A DNA stretch of 64,000 bases from Frankia alni ACN14a (GCF_000058485.1 NC_008278.1:6938962-7002961); one strand, 5' to 3'. Counted from the first letter of the stretch, positions 7,647-16,211 are shown. Numbers and translations: made by a program. The notes: generated by a model not told the origin, from the letters alone.

Positions 7647-8236
7647 CGGACCGCCCCCGCCGGTCCCGCCGCCTCCGCAGTCCCCGCCGCCTCCGCCGGT
7701 CCCGCCGCCTCCGCCGCCTCCGCCGGTCCCGTCGGCGTGGTCGGCACGACCTCCCGGGAGGGCCCGGCGCGCCAGTCGCCGTGGCGCCCGCCCGTCTTGG
7801 CCAGCACCCGCACACCGGTCAGTTCCGCGCCGGGATCGACCGCCTTGACCATGTCGTGCAGGGTCAGTCCGGCCACGGTGACGGCGGTCAGCGCCTCCAT
7901 CTCGACGCCGGTCCGGTCGGCCGTCCGCACGGTGGCGGTGATCTCCACCCCGTCGTCGCGGACGGTGAGGTCGACGGTGACCCCGGAGATCGCGATGGGA
8001 TGGCACAGCGGGACGAGGTCCGGCGTGCGCTTCGCGCCCATGATCCCGGCGATCCGGGCGGTCCCGAGCGCGTCCCCCTTGGGCACCCCGGTGCCGCGCA
8101 GCAGCCCGACCACCTCCGGGGTGACCCGCAGCAGGCCGGTGGCGCTCGCCGTGCGGGCGGTGACGTCCTTGGCCGTGACGTCGACCATTCGGGCCGCGCC
8201 GTGCTCGTCGACGTGGGTGAGCCGGGCCGCGGTCAT
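7643..8236 (-). CDS. moaC: Cyclic pyranopterin monophosphate synthase MoaC
   Basis: A 197-residue protein; the first 155 residues are a full MoaC domain, which together with MoaA turns GTP into cyclic pyranopterin monophosphate. Conserved elements are MVDVTAKDVTARTA, VPKGDALGTARIAGIMGAK, LVPLCHPIAI, the acidic VEMEALTAVTVAGLTLHDM followed by VKAVD, and LAKTGGRHGDW. The last 40 residues are a Pro/Glu/Ala repeat (GPAEAAGTAEAAGPA) absent from ordinary MoaC. It starts with an ATG that overlaps the glp stop (ATGA) and ends in a GTGA overlap with mog. Its usual partner MoaA is not in the window. Confidence 0.92.
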   Translation of the reverse strand: MTAARLTHVDEHGAARMVDVTAKDVTARTASATGLLRVTPEVVGLLRGTGVPKGDALGTARIAGIMGAKRTPDLVPLCHPIAISGVTVDLTVRDDGVEITATVRTADRTGVEMEALTAVTVAGLTLHDMVKAVDPGAELTGVRVLAKTGGRHGDWRAGPSREVVPTTPTGPAEAAEAAGPAEAAGTAEAAGPAGAVR

Positions 8237-9579
8237 CGGGCGTTCGGCCCCGACGGTTCCGACGGCCCCACGCCCACGCCTGCGCCTGCGCCCGTGCCCG
8301 TGTCCGACCTGTCGGTCTCCGCCCAGCCCATGCCGGAGAGGATGGCGCCTGCGTCCCCGCCAAGCAACAGTGCCGGCAGCCGGGCGCCGGCCGGCACCTC
8401 CGTCATGTCCTCGGCGATGACCAGCAACGCCTGCGCGCCGGCCAGGGAGGTGAGCTGGTGGGAGCCCTGGCCGCCGGCCGGGCGGGCGACGGTGTCCGGG
8501 CCGGGCCGGCCGTCGACGTCGAGATGGTCGAGGACGACCCGCACGAACGTGCGCCGGCCGGGCTGGGAACGCAGCGCCGTGCCGACCGTCACGACGATCC
8601 GCGGCAGACCCGTGGCCGCCAGCCCGCGCATCCGGCGCAGGGCCGGGCGCACGAACAGCTCGAAGGAGACCAGCGCGCTGACCGGGTTGCCGGGCAACGT
8701 GAAGATCGGCACCCCGTCGACCAGGCCGAAGCCCTGCGGTTTGCCCGGCTGCATCGCCACCTGATCGAACCGCACGCTGCCGGTCCCGGTGAGGACCTCC
8801 TTGACGACGTCGTAGGCGCCGACGCTGACCCCGCCGGTGGTCACCACCGCGTCGACCTCGCCCAGCACGCCGTGCAGGGCCTTGGCGAAGGCGTCGGGCT
8901 CGTCGGGCACGCCGGTCAGCCGGCGGACGATTGCGCCGGCCTCGCGGGCGGCGGCGGCGATGCCGTGACTGTTGGAGTCGACGATCTGCCCCGCGCCGAG
9001 CCGCGAGCCGACCTCGACGAGCTCGGTGCCCGTGGACAGCACCGCCACCCGGGGCCGCGGGTGCACCGGCGGGCGCGCCACGTTGACGGCGGCGAGCAGA
9101 CCGATCTGGGCCGAGCCGATGACCGTCCCCGCCGGCAGCACCAGCGCGCCGGGGGTGACATCCTCGCCGGCACGGCGGATGTGCAGCCCGCGGGCGGCGG
9201 GTCGGCGGACCGCGACCGATGCGCGCCCGCCGTCGGTCCACTCGAGTTGGACCACCGCGTCCGCTCCGCGGGGCAGCGGAGCGCCGGTCATGATCCGCAC
9301 CGCCGTGCCGGGATCCAGCGGCGCCGGCGTGCCGGGCCCGGCCGGGATGTCGCCGACGACAGGCAGCGTGGTGGGGGCGTCGGCGGTGGCCGCGGCGACG
9401 TCGGCAGCCCGCACGGCGTAGCCGTCCATGGCCGAGTTGTCGAAGCTGGGCAGGGCCACCGTCGCCCGGACGTCGGCGGCGAGCACGCAGCCGTGGGCCT
9501 GTTCCAGCCCGGCGCGCCGGGGGCGGGTCGGCGCCACCTCCGCGAGAATCCGCTCCAGGTGTTCATCCACCGTCGTCAT
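8233..9579 (-). CDS. glp: MoeA-like / gephyrin-like protein Glp
   Basis: A 448-residue MoeA-family protein. Domains in order: the N-terminal MoeA region with SFDNSAMDGYAVRAADV, the small domain with GTAVRIMTGAPLPRGADAVV and AGEDVTPGALVLPAGTVIG, the MPT-binding MoCF domain (VAVLSTGTELVEVG, DAVVTTGGVSVGAYDVVKEV, FTLPGNPVSALVSFELFV) and the C-terminal domain. Classical MoeA inserts molybdate into molybdopterin. In corynebacteria the paralogue next to sepX/glpR, called Glp, instead works at the division septum with FtsZ (recalled). The tight coupling to moaC and mog leaves both roles possible here. The C-terminus ends in a Gly/Val repeat tail. The gene starts 277 nt after galU. Confidence 0.85.
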   Translation of the reverse strand: MTTVDEHLERILAEVAPTRPRRAGLEQAHGCVLAADVRATVALPSFDNSAMDGYAVRAADVAAATADAPTTLPVVGDIPAGPGTPAPLDPGTAVRIMTGAPLPRGADAVVQLEWTDGGRASVAVRRPAARGLHIRRAGEDVTPGALVLPAGTVIGSAQIGLLAAVNVARPPVHPRPRVAVLSTGTELVEVGSRLGAGQIVDSNSHGIAAAAREAGAIVRRLTGVPDEPDAFAKALHGVLGEVDAVVTTGGVSVGAYDVVKEVLTGTGSVRFDQVAMQPGKPQGFGLVDGVPIFTLPGNPVSALVSFELFVRPALRRMRGLAATGLPRIVVTVGTALRSQPGRRTFVRVVLDHLDVDGRPGPDTVARPAGGQGSHQLTSLAGAQALLVIAEDMTEVPAGARLPALLLGGDAGAILSGMGWAETDRSDTGTGAGAGVGVGPSEPSGPNAR

Positions 9580-9856
9580 CGGCGCCCGTCCCCGTTCCTG
9601 TTGCCCTGTGATGCCGGCCCGGCGTGCCCGGCCGGCATCGTCCGGGCTACGGCCATCGGAGCCCGGACACCTTCACTGCATCGGCGGGCGGGCGGGTGCC
9701 ACGCACCCGTCGACGTCCACCGATCCACGCCCGACCTGCGCGCCGATCGCGCCCGGGCCGATCCCGGGAGCGTTCCTGCCCACGCCGGAAGCGTCAAGGT
9801 TAGACGAATGCAACAAGGTCAATCAGAGGGAGGAAGGTCGGAGAAAGGCCCGTGAA

Positions 9857-10789
9857 TTAGGACAAATTTCCCTTGGGTCCGCCGGCGGCGACGTACTCCT
9901 CGAGCCACGGATAGAGGTCGGGGCCCAGATCCGCCCGCTCGCAGGCGAGCCGGATGACCGCCTTGAGGTAGTCGATCCGGTCCCCGGTGTCGTAGCGCCG
10001 GCCCGTGAACACCACGCCGTGCACCGGCTGGGCGTCCGTGCCCCCGGCCACCGCGTTCAGCGCCAGCGTCCGCAGCGCGTCGGTGATCTGGATCTCCCCG
10101 CCTCGCCCGGGCTCGGTGCGCCGCAGCACCTCGAAGATCTCCGGGGCCAGGACGTAGCGGCCGATGATCGCCAGGTTGCTCGGCGCCTCCGCGACCGGCG
10201 GCTTCTCCACCAGGTCCAGGATGCGCACGATCCCGTACCGGTCGTCCGGCCCGGTGGGGACGGACTCCACGGTGGCGACGCCGTACATCGAGACCTGCTC
10301 CCGCGGGACCTCCATCAGCGCGATGACGCTGCCGCCGAAGCGGGCCTGCACCGCGAGCATCTCCGCCAGCAGCGGGTCGCGCTCGTCGATGAGATCGTCA
10401 CCGAGCAGGACGGCGAAGGGCTCGTCGCCCACGTGCGCGGCCGCGCACAGGATGGCGTGACCGAGCCCCCGCGGCGAGGGCTGGCGGACCGAGTGCACCT
10501 CGGCCAGCTCCGCCGACGCGCGGACTCGGCGAAGGCGGGTCTCGTCGCCCTTGCGTTCGAGCGCGGCCTCGATGTCCGCCTCTCGATCAAAATGGTCCTC
10601 GATCGCCTTCTTGGTACGACTGGTGACAAGGAGGACGTCGCGCAGGCCGACCCGGGAGGCCTCCTCGACGACGTATTCGATAGCCGGCCTGTCGACGACC
10701 GGCAGCATCTCCTTGGGCACCGCCTTGGTGGCCGGCAGGAAGCGAGTGCCCAGACCCGCGGCCGGAATAACCGCCTTCGTCACTGGCAT
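9857..10789 (-). CDS. galU: UTP-glucose-1-phosphate uridylyltransferase
   Basis: A 310-residue nucleotidyltransferase that makes UDP-glucose, precursor for cell-wall and capsular sugars. The N-terminal signature KAVIPAAGLGTRFLPATKA is intact, as are PAIEYVVEEASRVG, the acidic DDLIDERDP loop, ILDLVEKPPVAEAPSNLAII, GEIQITDAL and the C-terminal FTGRRYDTGDRIDYLKAVI. Length is normal. It heads the block galU, glp, moaC, mog, rimJ, sepX on the minus strand and is divergent from 5-formyltetrahydrofolate cyclo-ligase, an order I recall from other actinobacteria. Confidence 0.93.
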   Translation of the reverse strand: MPVTKAVIPAAGLGTRFLPATKAVPKEMLPVVDRPAIEYVVEEASRVGLRDVLLVTSRTKKAIEDHFDREADIEAALERKGDETRLRRVRASAELAEVHSVRQPSPRGLGHAILCAAAHVGDEPFAVLLGDDLIDERDPLLAEMLAVQARFGGSVIALMEVPREQVSMYGVATVESVPTGPDDRYGIVRILDLVEKPPVAEAPSNLAIIGRYVLAPEIFEVLRRTEPGRGGEIQITDALRTLALNAVAGGTDAQPVHGVVFTGRRYDTGDRIDYLKAVIRLACERADLGPDLYPWLEEYVAAGGPKGNLS

Positions 10790-11170
10790 GGGGAAACCTT
10801 AGCCGGGTCGAAGTGCACGGGCACCGCGGCGGGCGCCTTCCACGGACGATGCACAGGTCGGGCGGTGTCCGTCCGGGTGCCGGGCGCCACCGGCCCGGCC
10901 ACGACACCGCCGGCCCCGCGCGCCAAGCACCCACCCCGCCCACCCGCCGCCCACGGCTCCCACGATCCGGACGACCCGCCCGCTGCGGCTCGCGCGCCCC
11001 GTCCGTGGGCCGTGGAGCCCCGCCGGCGCCCCCGCGACCGCGGCCGCCGGTGTGACCCGTCGTGGCCGCGCGGGCCGGTGGCCTGCTCCGCCGCGCATCC
11101 CACGACATCATCCGAGGCCGAGGACCCCGGCAACCGCCCCTGCGGCGCCGACCTGCGGGAGGCTGAGCAC
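10790..11170. other. Divergent intergenic region galU / cyclo-ligase
   Basis: About 380 nt, very rich in C on the plus strand (CCCGCCCACCCGCCGCCC-type runs). No gene, hairpin or clear operator was recognised apart from the GGGAGG ribosome site at the right end. It must hold the promoters of both divergent genes. Confidence 0.4.
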
Positions 11171-11959
11171 GTGCAGGGAAAACACCCACCACCCGATCAC
11201 CCGCGGGAGACGCCCGCCACCGAGCCGCCGACCCGGCCGCCCGCCCTGCCACCCTCCCTGCCGCCGACCCGGCCGCCGGCCCTGCACCCCGGCCTGCCGG
11301 TGGCCGGCGCGGTGCTCGGATCGGACGGTGACGCCGCGGCGGGCGGCTCCGCCAAGCAACGGCTGCGCGCCCGGCTGCTCGCCCAGCGGCGAGCCTCCCT
11401 GGCCCTGCGCCACGAGCCCTGGTCGTCGGCGGACACGGCGGTGCTGGCGACACGGATCCTGCAGATCCCCGAGATCACCGACGCCCGGTGCGTCGCGGCC
11501 TATGTGGGGCTGCCCGGCGAGCCCGATCTCGCCGACCTGCTGGCCCGGCTGCTCGCCCGCGGCACCCGGGTGCTGCTGCCGGTGGTGCGCGCCGATCTCG
11601 ACCTCGACTTCCGCGAGTACGCCGGCACCCTGATCCCGGGCGCCCTGGGCACCCGGGAGCCACCCGCGGCGGCACCCTCGGGAGACCTTTCCGCGGCCGA
11701 CGCCGTGATCATCCCGGCGCTCGCCGTCGATCGGGCGGGACGGCGACTCGGTCGGGGCGGCGGCTCCTACGACCGCGCGCTGCGCCGGGTCGCGCCCGAC
11801 GTGCCCGTGATCGCCGTGCTCTACGACCAGGAGCTGCTCGATCTCGTCCCCACGGAGGAGCACGATCGCAGCGTGAAGATCATCGTCACGCCAAGTCGTA
11901 CGCTACGGTGCGAACCGACCGACGGCACCCGGGAACATCCGAGGCCGTCCACGAGCTAA
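11171..11959 (+). CDS. 5-formyltetrahydrofolate cyclo-ligase
   Basis: A 262-residue enzyme that converts 5-formyl-THF to 5,10-methenyl-THF with ATP. The catalytic domain begins at about residue 55: KQRLRARLLAQRRASL, then AYVGLPGEPDLADLLARLLA, VLLPVVRADLDLDFREY and the typical nucleotide/folate-binding end VIIPALAVDRAGRRLGRGGG-SYDR. The first 50 residues are a Pro-rich low-complexity extension (PALPPSLPPTRPPALHPG) not found in ordinary members. I chose the GTG at 11171 because GGGAGG lies just upstream; an internal start nearer the domain is possible. An FmdB-type gene follows at 44 nt, so the two are probably co-transcribed. Confidence 0.88.
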   Translation: MQGKHPPPDHPRETPATEPPTRPPALPPSLPPTRPPALHPGLPVAGAVLGSDGDAAAGGSAKQRLRARLLAQRRASLALRHEPWSSADTAVLATRILQIPEITDARCVAAYVGLPGEPDLADLLARLLARGTRVLLPVVRADLDLDFREYAGTLIPGALGTREPPAAAPSGDLSAADAVIIPALAVDRAGRRLGRGGGSYDRALRRVAPDVPVIAVLYDQELLDLVPTEEHDRSVKIIVTPSRTLRCEPTDGTREHPRPSTS

Positions 11960-12003
11960 AGTTGGCAGTCGCCACTTCTGAGTGCCAGCTCCGGGAGGAG
12001 TAC

Positions 12004-12378
12004 GTGCCTACCTACCAGTACCGCTGCACCGACTGCGGACGTGACCTTGAAGTCGTGCAGAGCTTCAGCGATGCGTCACTGACGGAGTGCCCGACCTGCG
12101 CCGGACGACTTCGTAAAGTGTTCGGTTCGGTGGGCGTGGTGTTCAAGGGCAGCGGCTTCTACAAGAACGACAGCCGGTCGAGCTCCGCCGGCGGTTCCAC
12201 GCAGCACCGCCCGAAGGACACCGCGGACGCCGCGAGCACCAACGCCACCAGCTCCGCCGGCGGAAGCGACTCGTCGTCCAGCTCCGAGTCGTCCTCGGCC
12301 GCCACCGCGGCGAGCAGCAGCTCGTCCTCGTCGGCGCCCTCGACGTCGAGCACGGCCTCCAGCACCGCGGCGGCCTGA
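12004..12378 (+). CDS. FmdB-family zinc ribbon protein
   Basis: A 124-residue protein. The first 60 residues form the small zinc ribbon of the FmdB/CxxC_CxxC family: VPTYQYRCTDCGRDLEVVQS with the second knuckle ECPTCAGRLRKVFG, giving four cysteines for one zinc. The conserved VVFKGSGFYKNDSR follows. The remaining half is a serine/alanine-rich disordered tail. The GTG start at 12004 has GGGAGGAG directly upstream. Function is unknown; members are proposed regulators. A strong hairpin lies 25 nt after the stop. Confidence 0.88.
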   Translation: MPTYQYRCTDCGRDLEVVQSFSDASLTECPTCAGRLRKVFGSVGVVFKGSGFYKNDSRSSSAGGSTQHRPKDTADAASTNATSSAGGSDSSSSSESSSAATAASSSSSSSAPSTSSTASSTAAA

Positions 12379-12403
12379 CCGACCGACACACCTGCACCGT
12401 CCA

Positions 12404-12443
12404 CCGAAGGCGTCCGGGCGCTCGTCGCCCCGGGCGCCTTCGG
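12404..12443 (+). terminator. Hairpin after the FmdB gene
   Basis: The arms CCGAAGGCG and CGCCTTCGG pair perfectly over 9 bp, and GGGCG with CGCCC adds an inner stem. It sits 25 nt after the stop codon. There is no T-run, which is common for terminators in high-GC actinomycetes. Confidence 0.7.
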
Positions 12444-13149
12444 TATGCCCCGGGCGGCAACGACCCGGCGCCCCGCTGGACTCGGCGCCCCGCTGGACCA
12501 CGCGCCCCGCCGGGCCAAGCACCCCGCCGGGCCGAGCACCCGCCTTCGCGCGACCGGTCCCGCACGACCGGCCCTCGGCGTCAGCCCACTGCCGGGTGGC
12601 GCACTGCGGTACGTCCCGCACGCTTGCCGGCACCGGAGCGGTACCCGATGCACCGCACCGCCCCCGGCGACCCGAACGAGACGAGGCCGGGGCTCCGCGT
12701 CGCCCTGACCGATGCCGATGCCGACGAGACCGGATGACGGGACCCACGGCGACGTGACCGATGCCGGAGCCGGGGCCGGAGGAGGCCGGGTCCGACGAAG
12801 CCGGGATCACGGGAGTCGACGGTCGCGGTCGCGCGGTCGGGCAGGCCCGACGAGTGCCACGTGGACGGGCGTCCCATGCCTGTCCGGCTCGCCTTCCCCC
12901 AGTGGTGACCGGCGACCGGCGCTCCGCTCAGATCGGAGCACCGCACACCGATGAACCGGGACGGGAGCGGACGTTCCGTTTCGTACAGCTCCCCGAAATG
13001 CGCTGTTAGTGCGATTCAGCACGGCTGCCAGGCATTTCCGTTCGCCTCCGGACGGCAGGTACCGCCGAAGCCGACGACGGCGACGGCCGCCGATCCGGAC
13101 CGACTCCGGATCGGGTCACGCGCCCGCGCCGCCGTACCAGACACACCGC
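12444..13149. other. Gene-poor stretch with degenerate repeats
   Basis: About 700 nt without a convincing gene. Between about 12467 and 12540 a 16-19 nt degenerate unit (GGCGCCCCGCTGGAC and variants such as AGCACCCCGCCGGGC) recurs about five times. At 12710-12840 there are runs of GATGCCG and GGCCGG units. Short frames exist on both strands, but their codons do not show the G/C-ending pattern of real genes. This may be an eroded intergenic region. Confidence 0.4.
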
Positions 13150-13389
13150 CTACTGTTTGCGGCGTCGATAGTGCTCCACGATCCAGGCGTCTACCTCTCG
13201 CTTGCGCCAAACTCGGGTGCCTTTGGCACCACTACCCGTCGGCGCGTTGATGACCTGCAAGGGTGCCGGAAACCGGGAGTCCTTGCGCGTCCAGTAGTCC
13301 ACCGCCTGGCGAGTGATCTTGAGTTGGAACGCGATGTCCCCGATGCCGACCAACTGCTCACCGTCGTCCACGCGGAACATCGTAACCAC
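13150..13389 (-). CDS. Small HTH DNA-binding protein (AlpA/MerR-like)
   Basis: A 79-residue protein with a winged helix-turn-helix of the AlpA/excisionase type. LVGIGDIAFQLKITRQAVDY is the recognition unit, then WTRKDSRFPAPLQV and the wing ending in TRVWRKREVDAWIVEHYRR. I chose the GTG at 13389, which has GGGGAAGAG at a good distance. A TTG at 13404 and an ATG at 13380 are alternatives. It is divergent from a 99-residue hypothetical gene, with an AT-rich palindrome between, and could control that gene and itself. No integrase or other phage gene is nearby. Confidence 0.7.
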   Translation of the reverse strand: MVTMFRVDDGEQLVGIGDIAFQLKITRQAVDYWTRKDSRFPAPLQVINAPTGSGAKGTRVWRKREVDAWIVEHYRRRKQ

Positions 13390-13423
13390 TTTGCTCTTCC
13401 CCAAGAACCTCGCTAGGGTCTAT

Positions 13424-13439
13424 TTTGCTGCGTAGCAAA
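13424..13439. promoter_or_regulatory. AT-rich palindrome TTTGCT-GCGT-AGCAAA
   Basis: A 6+6 inverted repeat with 4-nt spacer in an unusually AT-rich patch between the HTH gene and the divergent hypothetical gene. It lies just upstream of the latter's ribosome site (GGAGGAGG). A third half-site, TTTGCT, lies at 13390-13395 across the HTH start. It is a good candidate operator for the HTH protein; the binding is inferred. Confidence 0.5.
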
Positions 13440-13458
13440 TTTACGGAGGAGGAAACTG

Positions 13459-13758
13459 ATGCCCCCCACGCCACGCCGCGCCGATGAGGTCGGGGCGCTG
13501 TTAGACCGCGACGAGGACTACGACACCGATCCGATCGGGGATCCGCCGATCACGGTGAGCCGCTACCGGGCGTCGATCCGGGCGGTCCTGGATGTCCGGA
13601 CGCCGGAGCCCGGGATCGTCGCTTCCGCGTGGTCCCAACGGGAGACGGACGCCTTCCTGGCGGGCAGCCGGGCTACCCTGCGGCTCGTCATCGAGGTGAT
13701 CGGGCACGCCCTGGCCACGCCGCCACCCGCCCGCGGTGGTTCCAGCGGCGTAGATTGA
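13459..13758 (+). CDS. Hypothetical protein (99 aa)
   Basis: I do not recognise this protein. It has an acidic N-terminal third (LLDRDEDYDTDPIGDPP) and then a helical stretch (ETDAFLAGSRATLRLVIEVIGHAL, from about residue 60) that could form a small bundle, with a Gly/Pro tail. The ATG has an excellent ribosome site (GGAGGAGG, 7 nt). It is divergent from the small HTH protein and probably under its control. A role with that regulator, such as an accessory or toxin-antitoxin-like pair, is only a guess. Confidence 0.6.
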   Translation: MPPTPRRADEVGALLDRDEDYDTDPIGDPPITVSRYRASIRAVLDVRTPEPGIVASAWSQRETDAFLAGSRATLRLVIEVIGHALATPPPARGGSSGVD

Positions 13759-14022
13759 CCGTCGGCGCGCGGCCCGGATCCGGGTGGCCACCATCCCGTC
13801 CGGATCCGGGCCCCGCGCCCCCGGCCGGCGGCATTGCCGCAGCCGGCCCGGGCGCGTGAGCGGCCCGGGCATCGGGCCGAACAACGGCTCGCGGCTAACC
13901 CGTCAGCGGGACGCAGTCGGCGTCCCGTCGGCAATCGATTCAGCACCGACCTGCGGCCCCGACCGCGATCGCCGGTCCGGGACCGCGGCAACCAACAGGC
14001 CGCGCCACACGAGGGGAAGATC

Positions 14023-14166
14023 ATGGGCGCCACTGAGCCGCGCGACGACGACGCGTTCGACGACGAACGGGAGATCGGATGGGGCGACGAGTCATTGTCC
14101 GAGGAAGACGACCCGGACATCGAGCGGCTCCTCGCCGATCTGCCGCCGCACCACGTCGAGCGCTGA
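14023..14166 (+). CDS. Small acidic hypothetical protein (47 aa)
   Basis: A 47-residue, strongly acidic protein (DDDAFDDEREIGWGDE, then EEDDPDIERLLADLPPHHVER). The ATG is preceded by GAGGGGAAG at a suitable distance, which supports translation. The C-terminal part is probably an amphipathic helix that could bind a partner, as antitoxin or adaptor tails do, but I know no homologue. An upstream in-frame start at 13834 gives only basic low-complexity sequence and was not used. It stands alone, 264 nt after the 99-residue gene. Confidence 0.5.
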   Translation: MGATEPRDDDAFDDEREIGWGDESLSEEDDPDIERLLADLPPHHVER

Positions 14167-14248
14167 CCGCAGGCGACACCGCTGGTCACCGGCGCGGGCC
14201 ACGAGGAGGAAAGCGCCGCGTCGGGCCGGCTTTCCCGGCACAATACCT

Positions 14249-14258
14249 CTACCGGTAG
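14249..14258. promoter_or_regulatory. Palindrome CTACCGGTAG
   Basis: A perfect 10-bp palindrome embedded in TACCT-CTACCGGTAG-GTA, similar in style to TetR-family operators. It lies between the 3' ends of two convergent genes and no TetR gene is near it, so its role is unclear. Confidence 0.25.
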
Positions 14259-14325
14259 GTAAGCCCGACCGCCGTACCACGGCACCCGCGCCAGATCAGG
14301 CGAATTGCGGGTGCCGAGGCACGGT

Positions 14326-15090
14326 TTACCGCGTTGACCGCGCCCCCGGCACGCGCAATCCGTGGTCGGAGCTGGACTGCCCGCGGGAAGCAGGCGCCGA
14401 GCCGGCCTCGGGGCCACGGTGGACGCTCTCGAGCAGGCGGGCGAAGGCGGCCGGCGCCTCCAGGTGGGCTGCGTGTCCGCAACCGGGCACGACCCGGACC
14501 GTCAGCCCCAGCTTCTCCCGCAGGAGCAGGGCGGCACGATGGCGCACGGGCGGCGAGTCCGCCCCCACCGTGATGATCGTCGGGCAGATCCGCGCCGGCA
14601 GCGGCGGCGGCTCGAAGTCCAGGAACATCGCCAGGTCCCGAGCGACGGCGTCCGGGTCGGCCGGTGCGTCGGCGGAGCTCCACGCGGGCCCGTACAGCGC
14701 GCGGGCGAAGGGGACCACGCCGCCCTGGGCGAACGCGGCGGCCATCGGCGCGAGCAGCCCGGGCAGCAGCGACCCCACGGCCGGCTCGTGCAGCACGGCA
14801 CCCGCCAGGGGCACGCCGGCGGCGAGGATCGCCAGCCCCAGCGTCGCGCCGCCGCTCACCCCGCCGTAGACGGCGCCGTCGAGCAGCGGCCGCAGCGCCA
14901 CCAGTTCCGCGGCCAGACTCCCGGTGGACGGCCGGTCCGGGGCCTGCACCGGCCGGTCGCCGAGTTCTCGACGCACGTGCCGCCACACCGCCCCTGTCGT
15001 CGCCGTGCCGTGCACGAGCACGACGGGTGGCACCACCCCGGTCCCTCCTGCCGTGCCGGGCGTCCCGGCCGCCCTCGTCTCCGACATCAC
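14326..15090 (-). CDS. Alpha/beta hydrolase
   Basis: A 254-residue alpha/beta-fold hydrolase. The oxyanion region VVLVHGTATTGAVWRHV, the nucleophile elbow GGVSGGATLGL (Ser in GVSGG) and the C-terminal histidine in VVPGCGHAAHLEAP form a complete triad with an acid probably in the VGADSPPV loop. The substrate is unknown; such enzymes include esterases and lactonases. It is divergent from the GntR regulator of the biuret operon and shares its operator-bearing gap, so co-regulation is possible. The start at 15090 could instead be the second Met. The last 30 residues are low-complexity. Confidence 0.85.
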   Translation of the reverse strand: MMSETRAAGTPGTAGGTGVVPPVVLVHGTATTGAVWRHVRRELGDRPVQAPDRPSTGSLAAELVALRPLLDGAVYGGVSGGATLGLAILAAGVPLAGAVLHEPAVGSLLPGLLAPMAAAFAQGGVVPFARALYGPAWSSADAPADPDAVARDLAMFLDFEPPPLPARICPTIITVGADSPPVRHRAALLLREKLGLTVRVVPGCGHAAHLEAPAAFARLLESVHRGPEAGSAPASRGQSSSDHGLRVPGARSTR

Positions 15091-15260
15091 GGCCTCCCCG
15101 TTCCACGCATCGTCCCGTCGTCCATCACCGCGTCAGCCTCCGTCCCGTCCGTTGACCGAACCGTCCACGGACGGCCGTTAACGCGTCCGCAATCCCCGTC
15201 GCAGGAAAGTAACAACGAGCGCATTGATCGGAAACATTCGAATCCTTACCGTCCAATGCA

Positions 15261-15280
15261 TGTACACGGCTCTGTATACA
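15261..15280. promoter_or_regulatory. GntR/FCD operator-like element TGTACA-n6-TGTATACA
   Basis: The palindrome TGTATACA (15273-15280) with a TGTACA half six nt before it resembles operators of FCD-subfamily GntR regulators, which usually contain TNGTATACNA-type cores. It lies in the 330-nt gap between the hydrolase and the GntR gene, in a locally AT-rich patch (GTATGCAAC follows). Nothing else was recognised in that gap. Autoregulation, and control of the operon downstream, are inferred. Confidence 0.5.
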
Positions 15281-15420
15281 GCGCAGTATGCAACAGGGGC
15301 GTCAGGCCCGTCACGAGCGCCCTCGGCGACCGGCCGGGGACGGATGCCGACCGCCGCCGGGCGGCGGCACGGCCGAGGGGGGTGGCGCACCGTCGACGTC
15401 GATGTCGGATGCTCGACTGT

Positions 15421-16146
15421 ATGACTCCCTCGCCGACCCCGAGGTCCACCGCCGCCGGCAACCTTCGCGACCAGGCATATGTCGCACTGCGTCGACGACT
15501 GATGTCCGGGGAGTTCTCCTTTCGGGACCGGCTTGCCGAGGAACGCCTCGCCGCCCTGCTCGGAGTCTCGCGCACCCCCATCCGGGAGGCCCTGACCCGG
15601 CTGGCCGGCGACGGCCTGGTGGAGAAACGGCAGGACGGCGGCTACTACCCGGCCGAGCCCGACCTCGGCGCCCTGCGCGACCTCTACGAGATCCGGGTCA
15701 CGCTGGAGCTGCGCGGGCTGCAGCGCGCGGTGGAGTCCGGCACCGCGCACGACCCGGCGGTGTTGGAGCCGTTGCGGGACACCTGGCGCGCCCTGCGCGA
15801 CGATCAGCCGGCCCCCGATCCGGCTTTCGTCGTCCTGGACGAGGAATTCCACATCACCCTCAGCCGCGCGTCGGGAAACGCGGAACTCGCGCACATGTTG
15901 GACGCAATAAATGCTCGGATACGCCCCGTTCGGATGCATGACTTCGTTACCGCCGACCGGGTTGAACTGACGATCAGCCAACATCTCGGGATCGTCGAGA
16001 GGGTGCTCGCCGGCGATCTCGAGGGCAGCGTCGCCGCCCTGCGCCAGCACGTCGGCGAGTCCATGGACGTCGTCGAGAAGCGGGCGGCCCGGGCGATCAC
16101 GCAGATGGTGCTCAACCGCAGCCGCGCCTCGGGGATCAGGAGCTGA
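15421..16146 (+). CDS. GntR-family regulator, FCD subfamily
   Basis: A 241-residue transcription factor. The N-terminal winged helix (about residues 15-75: [47 protein letters not shown]) is followed by an all-helical FCD ligand domain with [28 protein letters not shown] and [20 protein letters not shown], including the His residues that bind metal or ligand. It precedes the biuret hydrolase-like gene by 65 nt in the same direction, so it is the likely local regulator. The start is uncertain: the ATG at 15409 and an upstream start are possible, and none has a strong ribosome site. Confidence 0.88.
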   Translation: MTPSPTPRSTAAGNLRDQAYVALRRRLMSGEFSFRDRLAEERLAALLGVSRTPIREALTRLAGDGLVEKRQDGGYYPAEPDLGALRDLYEIRVTLELRGLQRAVESGTAHDPAVLEPLRDTWRALRDDQPAPDPAFVVLDEEFHITLSRASGNAELAHMLDAINARIRPVRMHDFVTADRVELTISQHLGIVERVLAGDLEGSVAALRQHVGESMDVVEKRAARAITQMVLNRSRASGIRS

Positions 16147-16211
16147 CCGCGCCGGCGGCGGACGCCCACCAGCACGACCGATCACCGTCGGCTCGCACGA
16201 GGAGGACCGTC

